Assembly (NCBI RefSeq): GCF_039544165.1
Contig: NZ_BAABLD010000002.1
Coordinates: 434,001 to 498,000 of the forward strand
Direction: 5' to 3'
Source: Viridibacterium curvum
Lineage (GTDB): Bacteria; Pseudomonadota; Gammaproteobacteria; Burkholderiales; Rhodocyclaceae
DNA: 64,000 nucleotides
The notes beneath the pieces are model-generated. The model had not been told where the DNA came from and searched no databases. It saw only the letters and a program-made list of their open reading frames with translations. Below, in pieces: positions 26,637 to 35,366 of this stretch; position 1 is the stretch's first letter, and each line of letters starts with the position of its first letter. The translations under genes and the position numbers were made by a program.

Positions 26637-27464
26637 ATGGCAATGACGATCAACACCAATGTGGCTTCGTTGAACGCCCAGCGCAACCTCAATGGTTCGC
26701 AAGGCGCGCTGGCCACCTCCCTGCAACGCCTGTCTTCGGGCCTGCGCATCAACACAGCCAAGGATGATGCCGCCGGTCTGGCGATCTCCGAACGCATCCA
26801 GGCCCAGGTCAAGGGTTTCAACGTGGCTATCCGCAACGCCAGCGACTCCATTTCGCTGATGCAGGTTGCCGACGGTGGCGCAGCCCAGATCTCGGACAAC
26901 ATCCAGCGCATGCGCGAACTGGCTGTGCAAGCCGCCAACGGCACGCTGAACTCCGGCGACCGTGACAACCTCTCGGTGGAATTCCGCGCCCTGTCCGCTG
27001 AAGTCTCGCGTCTGGGTGAAGCGACCAAGTACAACAACGTCAACCTGCTCAATAGCGGCTCGACCCTGACCTTCCAGGTTGGCGCCGGTACGACGACCAA
27101 CGACCAGATCACCGTCAGCACGGTCGATATCCGTGCTTCCACGCTTGCGCTGGACTCCGGCTCGATCCAGATCTCGACCGCCTCGCTGGCGCTGGCTGCG
27201 ATTACTAACCTCGACTCGGCCATCAACACCATCACCACGACCCGTGCGCGCTTCGGTGCCGCTCTGAATCGCACCGAGGCCGTCATTTCGTCCTTGCAGA
27301 TCGCCGTCGAGAACCAGTCGGCTGCCCGTGGCCGCGTGGTCGATGCCGACTTCGCGACGGAAACCGCGTCGCTCTCGCGAGCGCAGATCCTGCAACAGGC
27401 GGGTACCGCCATGCTTGCACAGGCCAACAGCCTGCCGCAGCAAGTGCTAAGTCTCTTGCGTTAA
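26637..27464 (+). CDS. fliC: flagellin
   Basis: 275 residues, a minimal flagellin. The D0/D1 N-terminal (MTINTNVASLNAQRNLNGSQ, then LSSGLRINTAKDDAAGLAIS) and C-terminal halves (SAARGRVVDADFATETASL to LPQQVLSLLR) are complete, joined by only about 40 residues of variable sequence, so the outer D2/D3 domains are missing. Forms the filament after export by the flagellar type III apparatus. AAGGAG eight bases before ATG 26637. Heads the flaG-fliD-fliS-fliT cluster, but a hairpin after it suggests it can be transcribed at a higher level. Confidence 0.97.
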   Translation: MAMTINTNVASLNAQRNLNGSQGALATSLQRLSSGLRINTAKDDAAGLAISERIQAQVKGFNVAIRNASDSISLMQVADGGAAQISDNIQRMRELAVQAANGTLNSGDRDNLSVEFRALSAEVSRLGEATKYNNVNLLNSGSTLTFQVGAGTTTNDQITVSTVDIRASTLALDSGSIQISTASLALAAITNLDSAINTITTTRARFGAALNRTEAVISSLQIAVENQSAARGRVVDADFATETASLSRAQILQQAGTAMLAQANSLPQQVLSLLR

Positions 27465-27477
27465 GCAGTTGTTTGAT

Positions 27478-27500
27478 GGGGCGGGTCTTCAGCCCGCCCC
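27478..27500 (+). terminator. GC-rich hairpin between flagellin and flaG
   Basis: Stem GGGGCGGG / CCCGCCCC with a seven-base loop. No T-run follows (CTGAATAAAGG), so it may attenuate readthrough or protect the flagellin mRNA 3' end rather than terminate fully. Confidence 0.5.
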
Positions 27501-27521
27501 CTGAATAAAGGAGGCCGAATC

Positions 27522-27884
27522 ATGGCAATTCCGAACATTGGTCAGGTCAGTCAGGCACTGCCTAAGTCGGGTGTGGCACCGGCACGTGAAGTGTCGAGTG
27601 TTGCGCGGACGAACGAGGAGGCGGCAACCTCTCAACCGGCCGCTCCCCCCGCTGCGCTCAGTCCCGAGCAAATTGATCGTGCGATGAGCGAGGTTCGTCG
27701 CATGGTCAGTCCGGTGGCACGAAACCTGCAGTTCTCCATCGACGACGAAACCGGTCGCTCTGTCGTAAAGGTCGTGGATGCGACCACGAACGAGGTGATC
27801 CGTCAGATTCCCAGCGAAGAATTGCTGCAGATCACGCGCTCGCTTGACAGGCTGTCTGGTCTCTTCGTCAAACAGAAAGCTTGA
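27522..27884 (+). CDS. flaG: FlaG family flagellar protein
   Basis: 120 residues. A variable Ala/Pro-rich N-terminal half is followed by the FlaG domain: NLQFSIDDETGRSVVKVVDA, then NEVIRQIPSEELLQ. FlaG influences filament length or structure; its mechanism is unclear. AAGGAGG precedes the start. Located between flagellin and fliD as in Pseudomonas and many betaproteobacteria. Confidence 0.9.
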   Translation: MAIPNIGQVSQALPKSGVAPAREVSSVARTNEEAATSQPAAPPAALSPEQIDRAMSEVRRMVSPVARNLQFSIDDETGRSVVKVVDATTNEVIRQIPSEELLQITRSLDRLSGLFVKQKA

Positions 27885-27928
27885 AGCGCTCGCTCCCTGG
27901 CGAGCGCTGACCTTCAGGAGACGCAGCC

Positions 27929-29320
27929 ATGGCAACTGGCTCAATCACGTCAGCTGGACTCGGTTCCGGCATCGATATCGAGTCGCTCATCACCAAATTG
28001 ATGACGCTTGAACGCACGCCAATCACCCAGCTCGAATCGCGCCAAAGCAGTTTCCAGACAAAGCTGTCGTCTTACGGCACGCTCAAAAGCACGCTTTCCA
28101 GCCTGCAGGATGCGGCAGAAAAGCTGCAGACCCGCGACAGTTTTGCCGCTCGTACGGCAACAATTGCCGACAGCAGCATCGCCACGGTGTCAGCCAGCAG
28201 CTCGGCCTCGGCTGGCAGCTATTCCCTGTCTGTTGAAGCTTTGGCCCAGAACCAGAAGGTACGCAGTACTGGCTACGCCGATGGCGCCACAATTGCCACG
28301 GGTACCTTGACGCTGACACTGGGCAACTACAACGCGGACACCACGACTTTCACCGCGGACGCGGCCCGCACTTTCTCTATCACCATCAACAGCAGCAACA
28401 ACACCCTCGAAGGGCTGCGTGATGCGATCAACGCGAAGAAGGCTGGCGTCACGGCAACGATCATCGATAACGGTACTACCCAGCAGCTGTCGCTCAGCTC
28501 GGACAGCTCTGGTGCCGACAACGCTTTCAAGCTCAGCGGACTCACCGGCTTCGACTTCACGCCTGGCGCAGCTTCGACGCTGACTTCGACCCAAACTGCG
28601 CAGGATGCCAAGTTCACGCTGGACGGCATCCAGATAAAACGCAGTAGCAACACCATCACCGACGTGGCCGACGGCTTGACGATCAATCTCAAGAGCAAGA
28701 CAGCTGCGGCCACGACGACCACGATCAGCGTGGCGACGGACACCACGGCCATGCTCAAGCAGATCAACGATTTCGTCAGCGCCTACAACAGTGCTGTCGG
28801 CCTGATGGGCAGTCAGACCAGCTATGACGCGACCACCAAAAAAGGTGGGCCGCTCAACGGCGAGAACTCGGTACGCAGCATGCAGTCGCAGCTGCGCAGC
28901 ATTGTCGGCGGTGCTGTAGGTTCTACGGATGGATTCTCCCGACTCTCCGACGTCGGCATCTCGGTGGGTGTCAACGGCAAGCTCACGGTCGACTCCACCA
29001 AACTGGAAGCCGCCCTCAAAGACCCGACCAAGGATGTCGCGAGCCTCTTCATCGAGGAAGGGGGCGTCAAGGGCTTTGCCGCCAAGCTTGCAGACAGCGT
29101 TGAAGCAATGCTCGACACCGATGGCACTCTGACAGCTCGCACGGATGGCCTGACCAAGTCCATCAGCGCCATCGACGATCGCATTTCCAAGCTCGAAACG
29201 CGCCTTGAAACCGTTGAAGCCCGCTATCGCCGCCAGTTCTCGGCGATGGACAGCATGATCGCCAGCCTTAACAGCACCAGCACCTTCCTGACCCAGCAAC
29301 TTGCGTCACTGAGCAGCTGA
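27929..29320 (+). CDS. fliD: flagellar filament cap protein FliD
   Basis: 463 residues. N-terminal GSITSAGLGSGIDIESLITK and C-terminal coiled-coil segment (KSISAIDDRISKLETRLETV ... LTQQLASLS) are the D0 parts that assemble the cap; the middle is Ser/Thr-rich and variable. The cap caps the filament tip and directs flagellin folding. CAGGAG is upstream of ATG 27929. Followed by its export chaperones' genes. Confidence 0.96.
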   Translation: MATGSITSAGLGSGIDIESLITKLMTLERTPITQLESRQSSFQTKLSSYGTLKSTLSSLQDAAEKLQTRDSFAARTATIADSSIATVSASSSASAGSYSLSVEALAQNQKVRSTGYADGATIATGTLTLTLGNYNADTTTFTADAARTFSITINSSNNTLEGLRDAINAKKAGVTATIIDNGTTQQLSLSSDSSGADNAFKLSGLTGFDFTPGAASTLTSTQTAQDAKFTLDGIQIKRSSNTITDVADGLTINLKSKTAAATTTTISVATDTTAMLKQINDFVSAYNSAVGLMGSQTSYDATTKKGGPLNGENSVRSMQSQLRSIVGGAVGSTDGFSRLSDVGISVGVNGKLTVDSTKLEAALKDPTKDVASLFIEEGGVKGFAAKLADSVEAMLDTDGTLTARTDGLTKSISAIDDRISKLETRLETVEARYRRQFSAMDSMIASLNSTSTFLTQQLASLSS

Positions 29321-29353
29321 GCCAATACCGAAAATTCGCAGGGATAAAGACAC

Positions 29354-29758
29354 ATGTTCGCCACACAAACTGCAGCGGCCTATGCCAAAGTCGGTATCGA
29401 GACAAACGTCAGCACCGCAAGTCCTCATCAGCTGGTCCTGATGCTCTTCGATGGCGCTACCTTGGCCATCAACAGCGCAGCCATATCCATGAGCAACGGC
29501 GACATTGCGGCCAAAGGCTCTTCCATTTCGAAAGCGATCGAGATCATCACCTACGGACTCAAGGCCAGCCTGGACAAAGGTGTCGACAGCGACCTGCCGG
29601 CACGTCTGGGCGCCCTTTACGACTACATGTGTGAACGCCTGTTCTACGCCAATCTGCACAACAGTCAGGCGGCCCTTAACGAAGTCTCGAGTCTGCTTGC
29701 CGAGCTGCGCGGTGCCTGGGCAGAAATCGGTAATGCGGTGCCATCCACTCAGGGCTGA
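29354..29758 (+). CDS. fliS: flagellar export chaperone FliS
   Basis: 134 residues, all-helical. Family motifs: AYAKVGIETNVSTASPHQLV then MLFDGATLAINSA and LYDYMCERLFYANL. Binds the C-terminus of flagellin and prevents early polymerisation in the cytoplasm. Placed between fliD and fliT, four bases before fliT. Confidence 0.96.
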   Translation: MFATQTAAAYAKVGIETNVSTASPHQLVLMLFDGATLAINSAAISMSNGDIAAKGSSISKAIEIITYGLKASLDKGVDSDLPARLGALYDYMCERLFYANLHNSQAALNEVSSLLAELRGAWAEIGNAVPSTQG

Positions 29759-29762
29759 GACC

Positions 29763-30095
29763 ATGCCGCACGAACTGGAACACTACGAAACCATGTGCCG
29801 CATCAGCATCATGATGCTGGAGGCCGCGCGCCAGAACGACTGGACAAGGTTGGGACTACTCGAAGCCGAGGTAGCAGGGCTGCGCGATCACCTGCAAGCC
29901 TTGGGCGAAGCCGGCAAACCGTCGGAGTTGTCGGAATCCCAACGCGCGCGCAAGCGTGAGCTGATCCAGTTGATGCTGGACCATGACCGCGAGATCCGTC
30001 AGCACACCGAACCCTGGATGGCCAGCATGCGCAGGTTGTTCGCCGGAGCCAGCATCGAGAAGAACCTGCGCAAGGCCTACGGCACGGGTCACTGA
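29763..30095 (+). CDS. fliT: flagellar export chaperone FliT
   Basis: 110 residues, helical and charged, with the FliT-like pattern in MLEAARQNDWTRLGLLEAEV and a C-terminal IEKNLRKAYG. FliT chaperones FliD and in enterobacteria also binds the FlhDC regulator. FliT proteins diverge strongly, so the call leans on position right after fliS. The open frame begins earlier, inside fliS, but ATG 29763 gives a protein with the family N-terminus. Confidence 0.82.
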   Translation: MPHELEHYETMCRISIMMLEAARQNDWTRLGLLEAEVAGLRDHLQALGEAGKPSELSESQRARKRELIQLMLDHDREIRQHTEPWMASMRRLFAGASIEKNLRKAYGTGH

Positions 30096-30223
30096 GGGCA
30101 CAGGCCATTGAGCCCGTAGCTTCATCTCCTCCGCGCCTCGACTTTGGAGGCCGCAAAGGAATTCCCCTCAAGTTGCTTCGCCTGGCGCCGCTCACATGAA
30201 TTGGGTTGGCCTGATTCCGGGGT

Positions 30224-31432
30224 ATGCACTTGATTCCCACCGAAATAGCGACACGCTTGCAACTGCTGCTCAACGAAGAGTTGGGGGCGGTAGACCGTGT
30301 TCGTCCTCTGCCGGCCGATCTGCCCCAACTGGACAGGGGCGCGCGCTTCATGGCGCGCATTCAGGAGGCGCTGCCCGATGGCACTTACAAGGCGATGGTG
30401 GCAGATCATCAGGTCACGCTGGCCTTGCCCGAGAGCGCCAAATCCGGTGATGTGCTGGAGTTGATTGTCACCGGGCGCACCCAGAACATGGTCACAGCCC
30501 GCATCGCGACGCTGCTGCCTGAAGCGACGCAGCCTTCAGCGCAACCCAGCATCAGCCAGACCGGCCAGTTGATCAGCCAGCTGCTCACAGGCCGCCACAC
30601 GCCAGCGCAGACCATGGCGCTCAACGCCAGCGCGCCCCTTGTGGCCGAACCACCTCAGACAGCGGCCAACCTGGTTCCTGCCCTGAAGACAGCTGTCGCC
30701 CAGAGCGGATTGTTCTACGAAGCTCATCAGGCTCAATGGGTCGCTGGCAAATTGCCACTGGAAGCCCTGATGCAGGAGCCGCAGGCGCGCACCCCACCCC
30801 TGCCCCCGCCGGCAGCTGAACAGGCCTCGTCGCAGACTCCTTCACCGGCTCAACAACCGTCACCCCCTGAGGCCACGCTGATCAATCAACGACAAACCGT
30901 GCTACAGCCACAGACACTGAACGCCGCGGGAGTCGAGGCCAATCCGGCGGCACCCAACGTACAACGTCCCGCTGTCGACGCTGACGGACCAGCTCTGTCG
31001 CAATCACCGCAGCGCGTTGCCGAGCCGCTGATGCCCGTCGTGCATCAGCAACTCGATACGCTGGCGACCAATCAGGCGGTTTGGCAAGGCATGGCATGGC
31101 CCGGCCAGCCCATACAGTGGGAAATTTCGGAATCCAGTGTCGATGACCGCGAGCAGCGACGCGCCGACGATGAAGAAGGCACGGTATGGCAAAGCACGTT
31201 GCGGATGCAGATGCCACTGCTGGGCAACCTTGAAGCTCGCCTGGTCATCACATCGGCGGGTGTCGCCATTCGCCTGGATGCCGACAGTGACGAGATCGCC
31301 GCACGACTGCAATCCGGATCAGAGCACTTGAGCGTGGCACTCGCCGCTGCCGGCGTCACCATGACCGGATTCGCCGCCGTCCATGAACACTCTCAGGGAA
31401 CGACTGACCGCTCAGGAGCCCCTCATGGCTGA
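30224..31432 (+). CDS. FliK-like flagellar hook-length control domain protein
   Basis: 402 residues. After a short ordered N-terminus (IPTEIATRLQLLLNEELGAV) the sequence is Pro/Ala/Gln-rich to about residue 270. The last 110 residues (WQSTLRMQMPLLGNLEARLVI, then SDEIAARLQSGSEHLSVALA) form a FliK C-terminal-like domain. A classic fliK lies at 57822-59006, so this is a second, divergent copy. It overlaps the mini-FlhB gene, its likely partner. No signal peptide; FliK-type substrates go through the flagellar export gate. Confidence 0.75.
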   Translation: MHLIPTEIATRLQLLLNEELGAVDRVRPLPADLPQLDRGARFMARIQEALPDGTYKAMVADHQVTLALPESAKSGDVLELIVTGRTQNMVTARIATLLPEATQPSAQPSISQTGQLISQLLTGRHTPAQTMALNASAPLVAEPPQTAANLVPALKTAVAQSGLFYEAHQAQWVAGKLPLEALMQEPQARTPPLPPPAAEQASSQTPSPAQQPSPPEATLINQRQTVLQPQTLNAAGVEANPAAPNVQRPAVDADGPALSQSPQRVAEPLMPVVHQQLDTLATNQAVWQGMAWPGQPIQWEISESSVDDREQRRADDEEGTVWQSTLRMQMPLLGNLEARLVITSAGVAIRLDADSDEIAARLQSGSEHLSVALAAAGVTMTGFAAVHEHSQGTTDRSGAPHG

Positions 31433-31733
31433 AGCGTCGGCGCGCATGACGGCGATTGCCCTTGCCTATCAGGCGGGTGAAGCCGCGCCGCAAGTCGTGG
31501 CCAAGGGTAAAGGCGTCGTGGCGCAGGAAATCATCTCTCGGGCACGCGACGCCGGCGTCTACGTGCACGAGTCCCCCGAACTGGTCAGCCTGCTCATGCA
31601 GGTCGATCTGGACCAGCGCATTCCGCCTGCGCTTTACATCGCCGTGGCCGAGCTGCTCGCCTGGCTATACGCGATGGAACAGGGGAATCCCCTGCCAGAA
31701 CCGCCCGGTCCGCCCAAAGTGACTACGTTATAG
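31425..31733 (+). CDS. FlhB C-terminal-domain paralogue (EscU/YscU/HrcU-type export switch protein)
   Basis: 102 residues that match only the cytoplasmic domain of FlhB: AIALAYQAGEAAPQVVAKGKG, then AQEIISRARDAGVYVHESPEL and IPPALYIAVAELLAWLY. The NPTH self-cleavage site and all transmembrane helices are absent. ATG 31425 has GGAG upstream and overlaps the FliK-like gene by eight bases; an in-frame ATG at 31383 lacks a site. In other bacteria such FhlB proteins can substitute for the FlhB C-terminal fragment during substrate switching. Confidence 0.85.
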   Translation: MAEASARMTAIALAYQAGEAAPQVVAKGKGVVAQEIISRARDAGVYVHESPELVSLLMQVDLDQRIPPALYIAVAELLAWLYAMEQGNPLPEPPGPPKVTTL

Positions 31734-31764
31734 TCACCTCACAAACTGCCTTTTGTCCGTTCTC

Positions 31765-32529
31765 ATGGCCGACACTCCCCGCCCTTCCGCGCGTTTCGAA
31801 CTTCTGCAGGCTGACGATTTTGCTCAGTACCTGCTGCGCGAACGACGCGAAATCGCTTTCGTCCTGAAACAGCTCGCGGCCCGACGCTGCATGATCACCG
31901 CCTATCTCGGCGATTCGCAGCGCTTCATCATGACTTCCGTACTTGCAGTCAGCGATGACGAGCGTCGTATCTACCTGGACGTCGGCAACGATGAAGCGCT
32001 CAACCACCAGGCCGCGCAGGCTGGCGGCTTGTTGTGTGTTACCCAGCTCGACAAGGTCAAGGTGCAGTTTTCCGTAACAGGCCAGAAGCTTGATCGCTAC
32101 GAGCGCTTCCCGGCATTTCTCGCACCGACACCGGAAGTCCTGCTGCGTTTGCAGCGCCGTGAGTACTACCGCATGACGGCACCCGTCGCGCACTCGCTGG
32201 TTTGCCGCATTCCTGCGCCAGGCGCAGCCAGTCGTGTTGAGGCACGCGTTGTGGACATTTCCGGTGGCGGGGTTGCAGTCATTGTTCCGCCCGCAGACAT
32301 GAATCTCACAGCCGATCAGAAATACGCCGATTGCCGGCTGGACCTGCCGGATTTCGGCCCGATTACCGCAACGCTGCGTGTGCGCAACATCTTCCGCATC
32401 GTCAATCGCAACGGGGGCGACATGCTGCGCGCCGGTTGCCAGTTCGAGGAACTGCCGCCCCCGATGGCGAACGCCATTCAGCGCTACATCCTGCGCATGG
32501 AACGGGACCGAAAGGTCCGGGATGAGTGA
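31765..32529 (+). CDS. ycgR: YcgR-type c-di-GMP-binding flagellar brake protein
   Basis: 254 residues: N-terminal YcgR domain (about 1-110, with REIAFVLKQLAARRCMITAY), then a PilZ domain whose c-di-GMP motifs are RRREYYRM-like (LQRREYYRMTAP, near 131) and DISGGG (near 163). On binding c-di-GMP it slows the flagellar motor. The start is ATG 31765; four extra codons are open upstream. Last gene of this flagellar cluster. Confidence 0.9.
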   Translation: MADTPRPSARFELLQADDFAQYLLRERREIAFVLKQLAARRCMITAYLGDSQRFIMTSVLAVSDDERRIYLDVGNDEALNHQAAQAGGLLCVTQLDKVKVQFSVTGQKLDRYERFPAFLAPTPEVLLRLQRREYYRMTAPVAHSLVCRIPAPGAASRVEARVVDISGGGVAVIVPPADMNLTADQKYADCRLDLPDFGPITATLRVRNIFRIVNRNGGDMLRAGCQFEELPPPMANAIQRYILRMERDRKVRDE

Positions 32530-32653
32530 GTCCCGATAACACCGTTCGGCGGCAGTTTTCACAAAGGCTTGTTCACCTCGGCAAAACGCGGTAAAAAGCC
32601 TTTTATTTCACGTAGTTCTGACGCATTCCTCTAGCGGTTTCTAGTATCCTTGC

Positions 32654-32659
32654 TAGAAT
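32654..32659 (+). promoter_or_regulatory. extended -10 upstream of the gsp operon
   Basis: TGCTAGAAT at 32651-32659, hexamer TAGAAT, 26 bases before the gspC start I use. The same extended -10 lies before the pectate lyase gene. The -35 region is weak. Confidence 0.45.
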
Positions 32660-32685
32660 TCGCGCAATTTCCTTTGTCAATATTG

Positions 32686-33270
32686 ATGAATTCAGCCATG
32701 GCGCTTCGCCTGCCATTTGCCGCAAGTTCCATCCAGCAGAAGCTGATCGTCAGCCTTTGCTGGCTTGCCGCCTTGGCATTCACCGCCTGGGTTGCGGCGG
32801 CATGGTTCTGGCGCCTGCAGGCAAGTCCCACTCAATCGTCCATCGCCGTTGCAGCCGCTGATCCACAGGTTGCAGCGCAGGACGTAGCTTCGCGTCAGCT
32901 GTTCGGTCAGCCCCCCGCGCAAGCCACCGCAGTGACTGCGCCACCGCCCAGCATCGTGGTGATCGGCGTGCAGACGCGCTGGGGCAAGCTGCCCGGCTAC
33001 GCCATCATTCGCGATGGCGGCTCACCGTCGCAGTCCTGGGTCGAAGGTGAAAACCTCGCCTCCGGCGTCAAGCTCGCGCGCGTCCGTGCCGATGGCATTG
33101 AGGTGGAGCGCAACGGCAACACCGAATTCATTGCATTGAATGTCGCCACCGCAAGCGGTGCCGGCAATGGCTCGGCCGTATCACCGACGACGCAAGCCGC
33201 CGGCGCACCTGTGCAGAGTTTTGCGCCGCCTCCCCCTCCGCCGCCGCCCGAGAAGGACAAGGGCGACTGA
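32686..33270 (+). CDS. gspC: type II secretion protein GspC
   Basis: 194 residues. One N-terminal membrane helix (LIVSLCWLAALAFTAWVAAAW) and a periplasmic homology region (SRQLFGQPP, then IGVQTRWGKLPGYAIIRDGG). There is no PDZ domain; the protein ends in a proline-rich tail with nine consecutive prolines. GspC links the inner-membrane platform to the secretin. Starts at 32650, 32686 or 32698 are possible; no site decides. The gspD ATG overlaps its stop by one base. Confidence 0.85.
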   Translation: MNSAMALRLPFAASSIQQKLIVSLCWLAALAFTAWVAAAWFWRLQASPTQSSIAVAAADPQVAAQDVASRQLFGQPPAQATAVTAPPPSIVVIGVQTRWGKLPGYAIIRDGGSPSQSWVEGENLASGVKLARVRADGIEVERNGNTEFIALNVATASGAGNGSAVSPTTQAAGAPVQSFAPPPPPPPPEKDKGD

Positions 33271-35366
33271 TGCATTACATGATTCGTTCCCTCTACGCAT
33301 TTCTCCCGCGCAGCACGGTCTGCGCTTTTGTCGCAATGATGCTGTCAATGCCGGTCGTGGCCCAGACGCCACCACCGGCCGCCAGCAATGCACCAGCCAA
33401 CGCGGCCAATACCGACAACGGCGACTCCGTCTCCCTCAACTTCAACGCAGCTGAAATCGATACGGTCATCCGCGCCATAGGCAAGATCACCGGGCGCAAC
33501 TTCCTTATCGATCCGCGCGTCAAGGGCACGATCAACATCGTCACCAGCCGCCCGGTCAATAAGGCGATGGTCTCCCCCATCCTGCTGTCTGCCCTGCGAC
33601 TGCAAGGCTTCACCGCGGTGGAAGAAGGCCGCCTGACCAAGATCGTGCCCGAAGCCGATGCCAAGTTGCACGCCGTACCGACTGGTCAGCACGATGCACC
33701 TGCCACCAGCGGCGACCGCATCGTCACCGAGATCTTCCAGATCAAACACGAGTCCGCCACGCAGCTCGTCCAGGTTGTGCGCCCGCTTGTAACACCCAAC
33801 AACACCGTCAGCGTCTACCCGGCCAACAACTCGCTCGTCGTCACCGACTACGCTGATAACGTGACGCGCATCCGCCGCATCATCGAATCCATCGACGTGC
33901 CCGCCAACGACTCGCAGGTGATTCCGGTGCAGAACGCTTCAGCCGTCGACCTCGCAACGATGGTTACCAAGCTGATCAACGAAAGCGGTACAACCGAACC
34001 CAGCCAGAAAGTCGCCATCGTTGCTGATGCGCGCACCAATTCGCTGCTCATCCGCTCCAGCAGCCCATCGCGTCTCCAGGCAGTCCGCAGTCTTATCGCC
34101 CAGCTCGACCAGACAGGTTCCCTGGGTAACCTGCGCGTCGTATATCTGAAGAATGGTGACGCAGTGAAAATCGCGCAGACCCTGCGCGCGATTTCGGCAA
34201 CCGACGCCAATACTCAGAATCAACAGAACCAGCAACAGCAGCAACAGGCTGCGGCGAGGACCTCGACAGGCGGCCAAGGCAACAGCGGCCCCAGCACTTT
34301 CTCGGCCAATATCAATGGCGCATTGATCTACGCCGACACCTCGACCAACTCCATCGTCATCAATGCCCCGGACGCTTTGTACAACAGCCTGCGCGGCATC
34401 ATCGATCAACTGGATCGCCGCCCCGCACAGATCTATGTCGAAGCGCTGATCGCTGAAGTCAGCGCCGAACGCACCAGTGAATTCGGCATCCAATGGAACA
34501 GCGCAACGCCCAACAGCGGCAAGACGACGGTTTTCGGAGGTACGAACTTCCAGTCAGGCGGCAAGAACATCCTGGCTCTGTCGGTGGACCCCACGACAGC
34601 TGCTACCGGGATGAACCTTGCCATCGGCGGCGGCGCTGCCGGCAGCATTCTCAACATGGCAATGCTGGCTCGTCTTCTGGAACAGGACGCAAACACAAAC
34701 ATCCTCTCCACGCCCAGTCTCGTTACGGTGGACAACGAGGAAGCCAAAATCGTCGTCGGTCGCAATGTTCCCTTTGTCACGGGCTCATTCACCAACAGCG
34801 CATCGGGCGCAAGCAACCCTTTCCAGACCTTCGAACGCAAGGACGTTGGCCTCACGTTGAAGATCAAACCGCAGATTACCGAAGGCGGTTCAGTGCGGCT
34901 TGTCATCAATCAGGAAGCCTCAAGCGTGCTTTCGACCAGTGCAACATCCGGCCCGGTAACCAGCAAGCGCTCGCTCGATTCGACGGTCATCGTTGATGAC
35001 GGTGCCTTCCTGGCTCTCGGTGGCCTCATCGAAGACAGCAGCACGGGCACTATCGAGAAGGTCCCCCTTCTTGGCGACATTCCGTTCCTTGGACGCCTGT
35101 TCCGTTACGACACGCGTAATCGCTCCAAAACCAACCTGGTCATCTTCCTGCGCCCGGTCATTCTGCGCACCGCGGAAGATGCCGCCAACGTCACGGGCAG
35201 TCGCTACGACTATGTCATTGGCCGTCAGCAATTGATGGAAAAAACCGACAAGCCTGGCTTGCTGCAAAGCCAGCCGAGTGAACCTGGTCTGCCGCCCCTG
35301 CTGAAGCTGGATCCGCGCTTGCCGGTAATCCAGTCCCCTGCTGCGACGACTCCTGCAGTGAAGTGA
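33270..35366 (+). CDS. gspD: type II secretion secretin GspD
   Basis: 698 residues. Signal peptide to about residue 31, N0 domain (VSLNFNAAEIDTVIRAIGKI), N1-N3 domains, and the secretin core with VPFVTGSFTN and VPLLGDIPFLGRLFRY. A Gln-rich low-complexity insert (about 312-335) interrupts the N3 region. Forms the outer-membrane pore of the type II system. The C-terminal 70 residues beyond the core could carry the pilotin-binding segment. Overlaps both neighbours by one base. Confidence 0.97.
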   Translation: MHYMIRSLYAFLPRSTVCAFVAMMLSMPVVAQTPPPAASNAPANAANTDNGDSVSLNFNAAEIDTVIRAIGKITGRNFLIDPRVKGTINIVTSRPVNKAMVSPILLSALRLQGFTAVEEGRLTKIVPEADAKLHAVPTGQHDAPATSGDRIVTEIFQIKHESATQLVQVVRPLVTPNNTVSVYPANNSLVVTDYADNVTRIRRIIESIDVPANDSQVIPVQNASAVDLATMVTKLINESGTTEPSQKVAIVADARTNSLLIRSSSPSRLQAVRSLIAQLDQTGSLGNLRVVYLKNGDAVKIAQTLRAISATDANTQNQQNQQQQQQAAARTSTGGQGNSGPSTFSANINGALIYADTSTNSIVINAPDALYNSLRGIIDQLDRRPAQIYVEALIAEVSAERTSEFGIQWNSATPNSGKTTVFGGTNFQSGGKNILALSVDPTTAATGMNLAIGGGAAGSILNMAMLARLLEQDANTNILSTPSLVTVDNEEAKIVVGRNVPFVTGSFTNSASGASNPFQTFERKDVGLTLKIKPQITEGGSVRLVINQEASSVLSTSATSGPVTSKRSLDSTVIVDDGAFLALGGLIEDSSTGTIEKVPLLGDIPFLGRLFRYDTRNRSKTNLVIFLRPVILRTAEDAANVTGSRYDYVIGRQQLMEKTDKPGLLQSQPSEPGLPPLLKLDPRLPVIQSPAATTPAVK

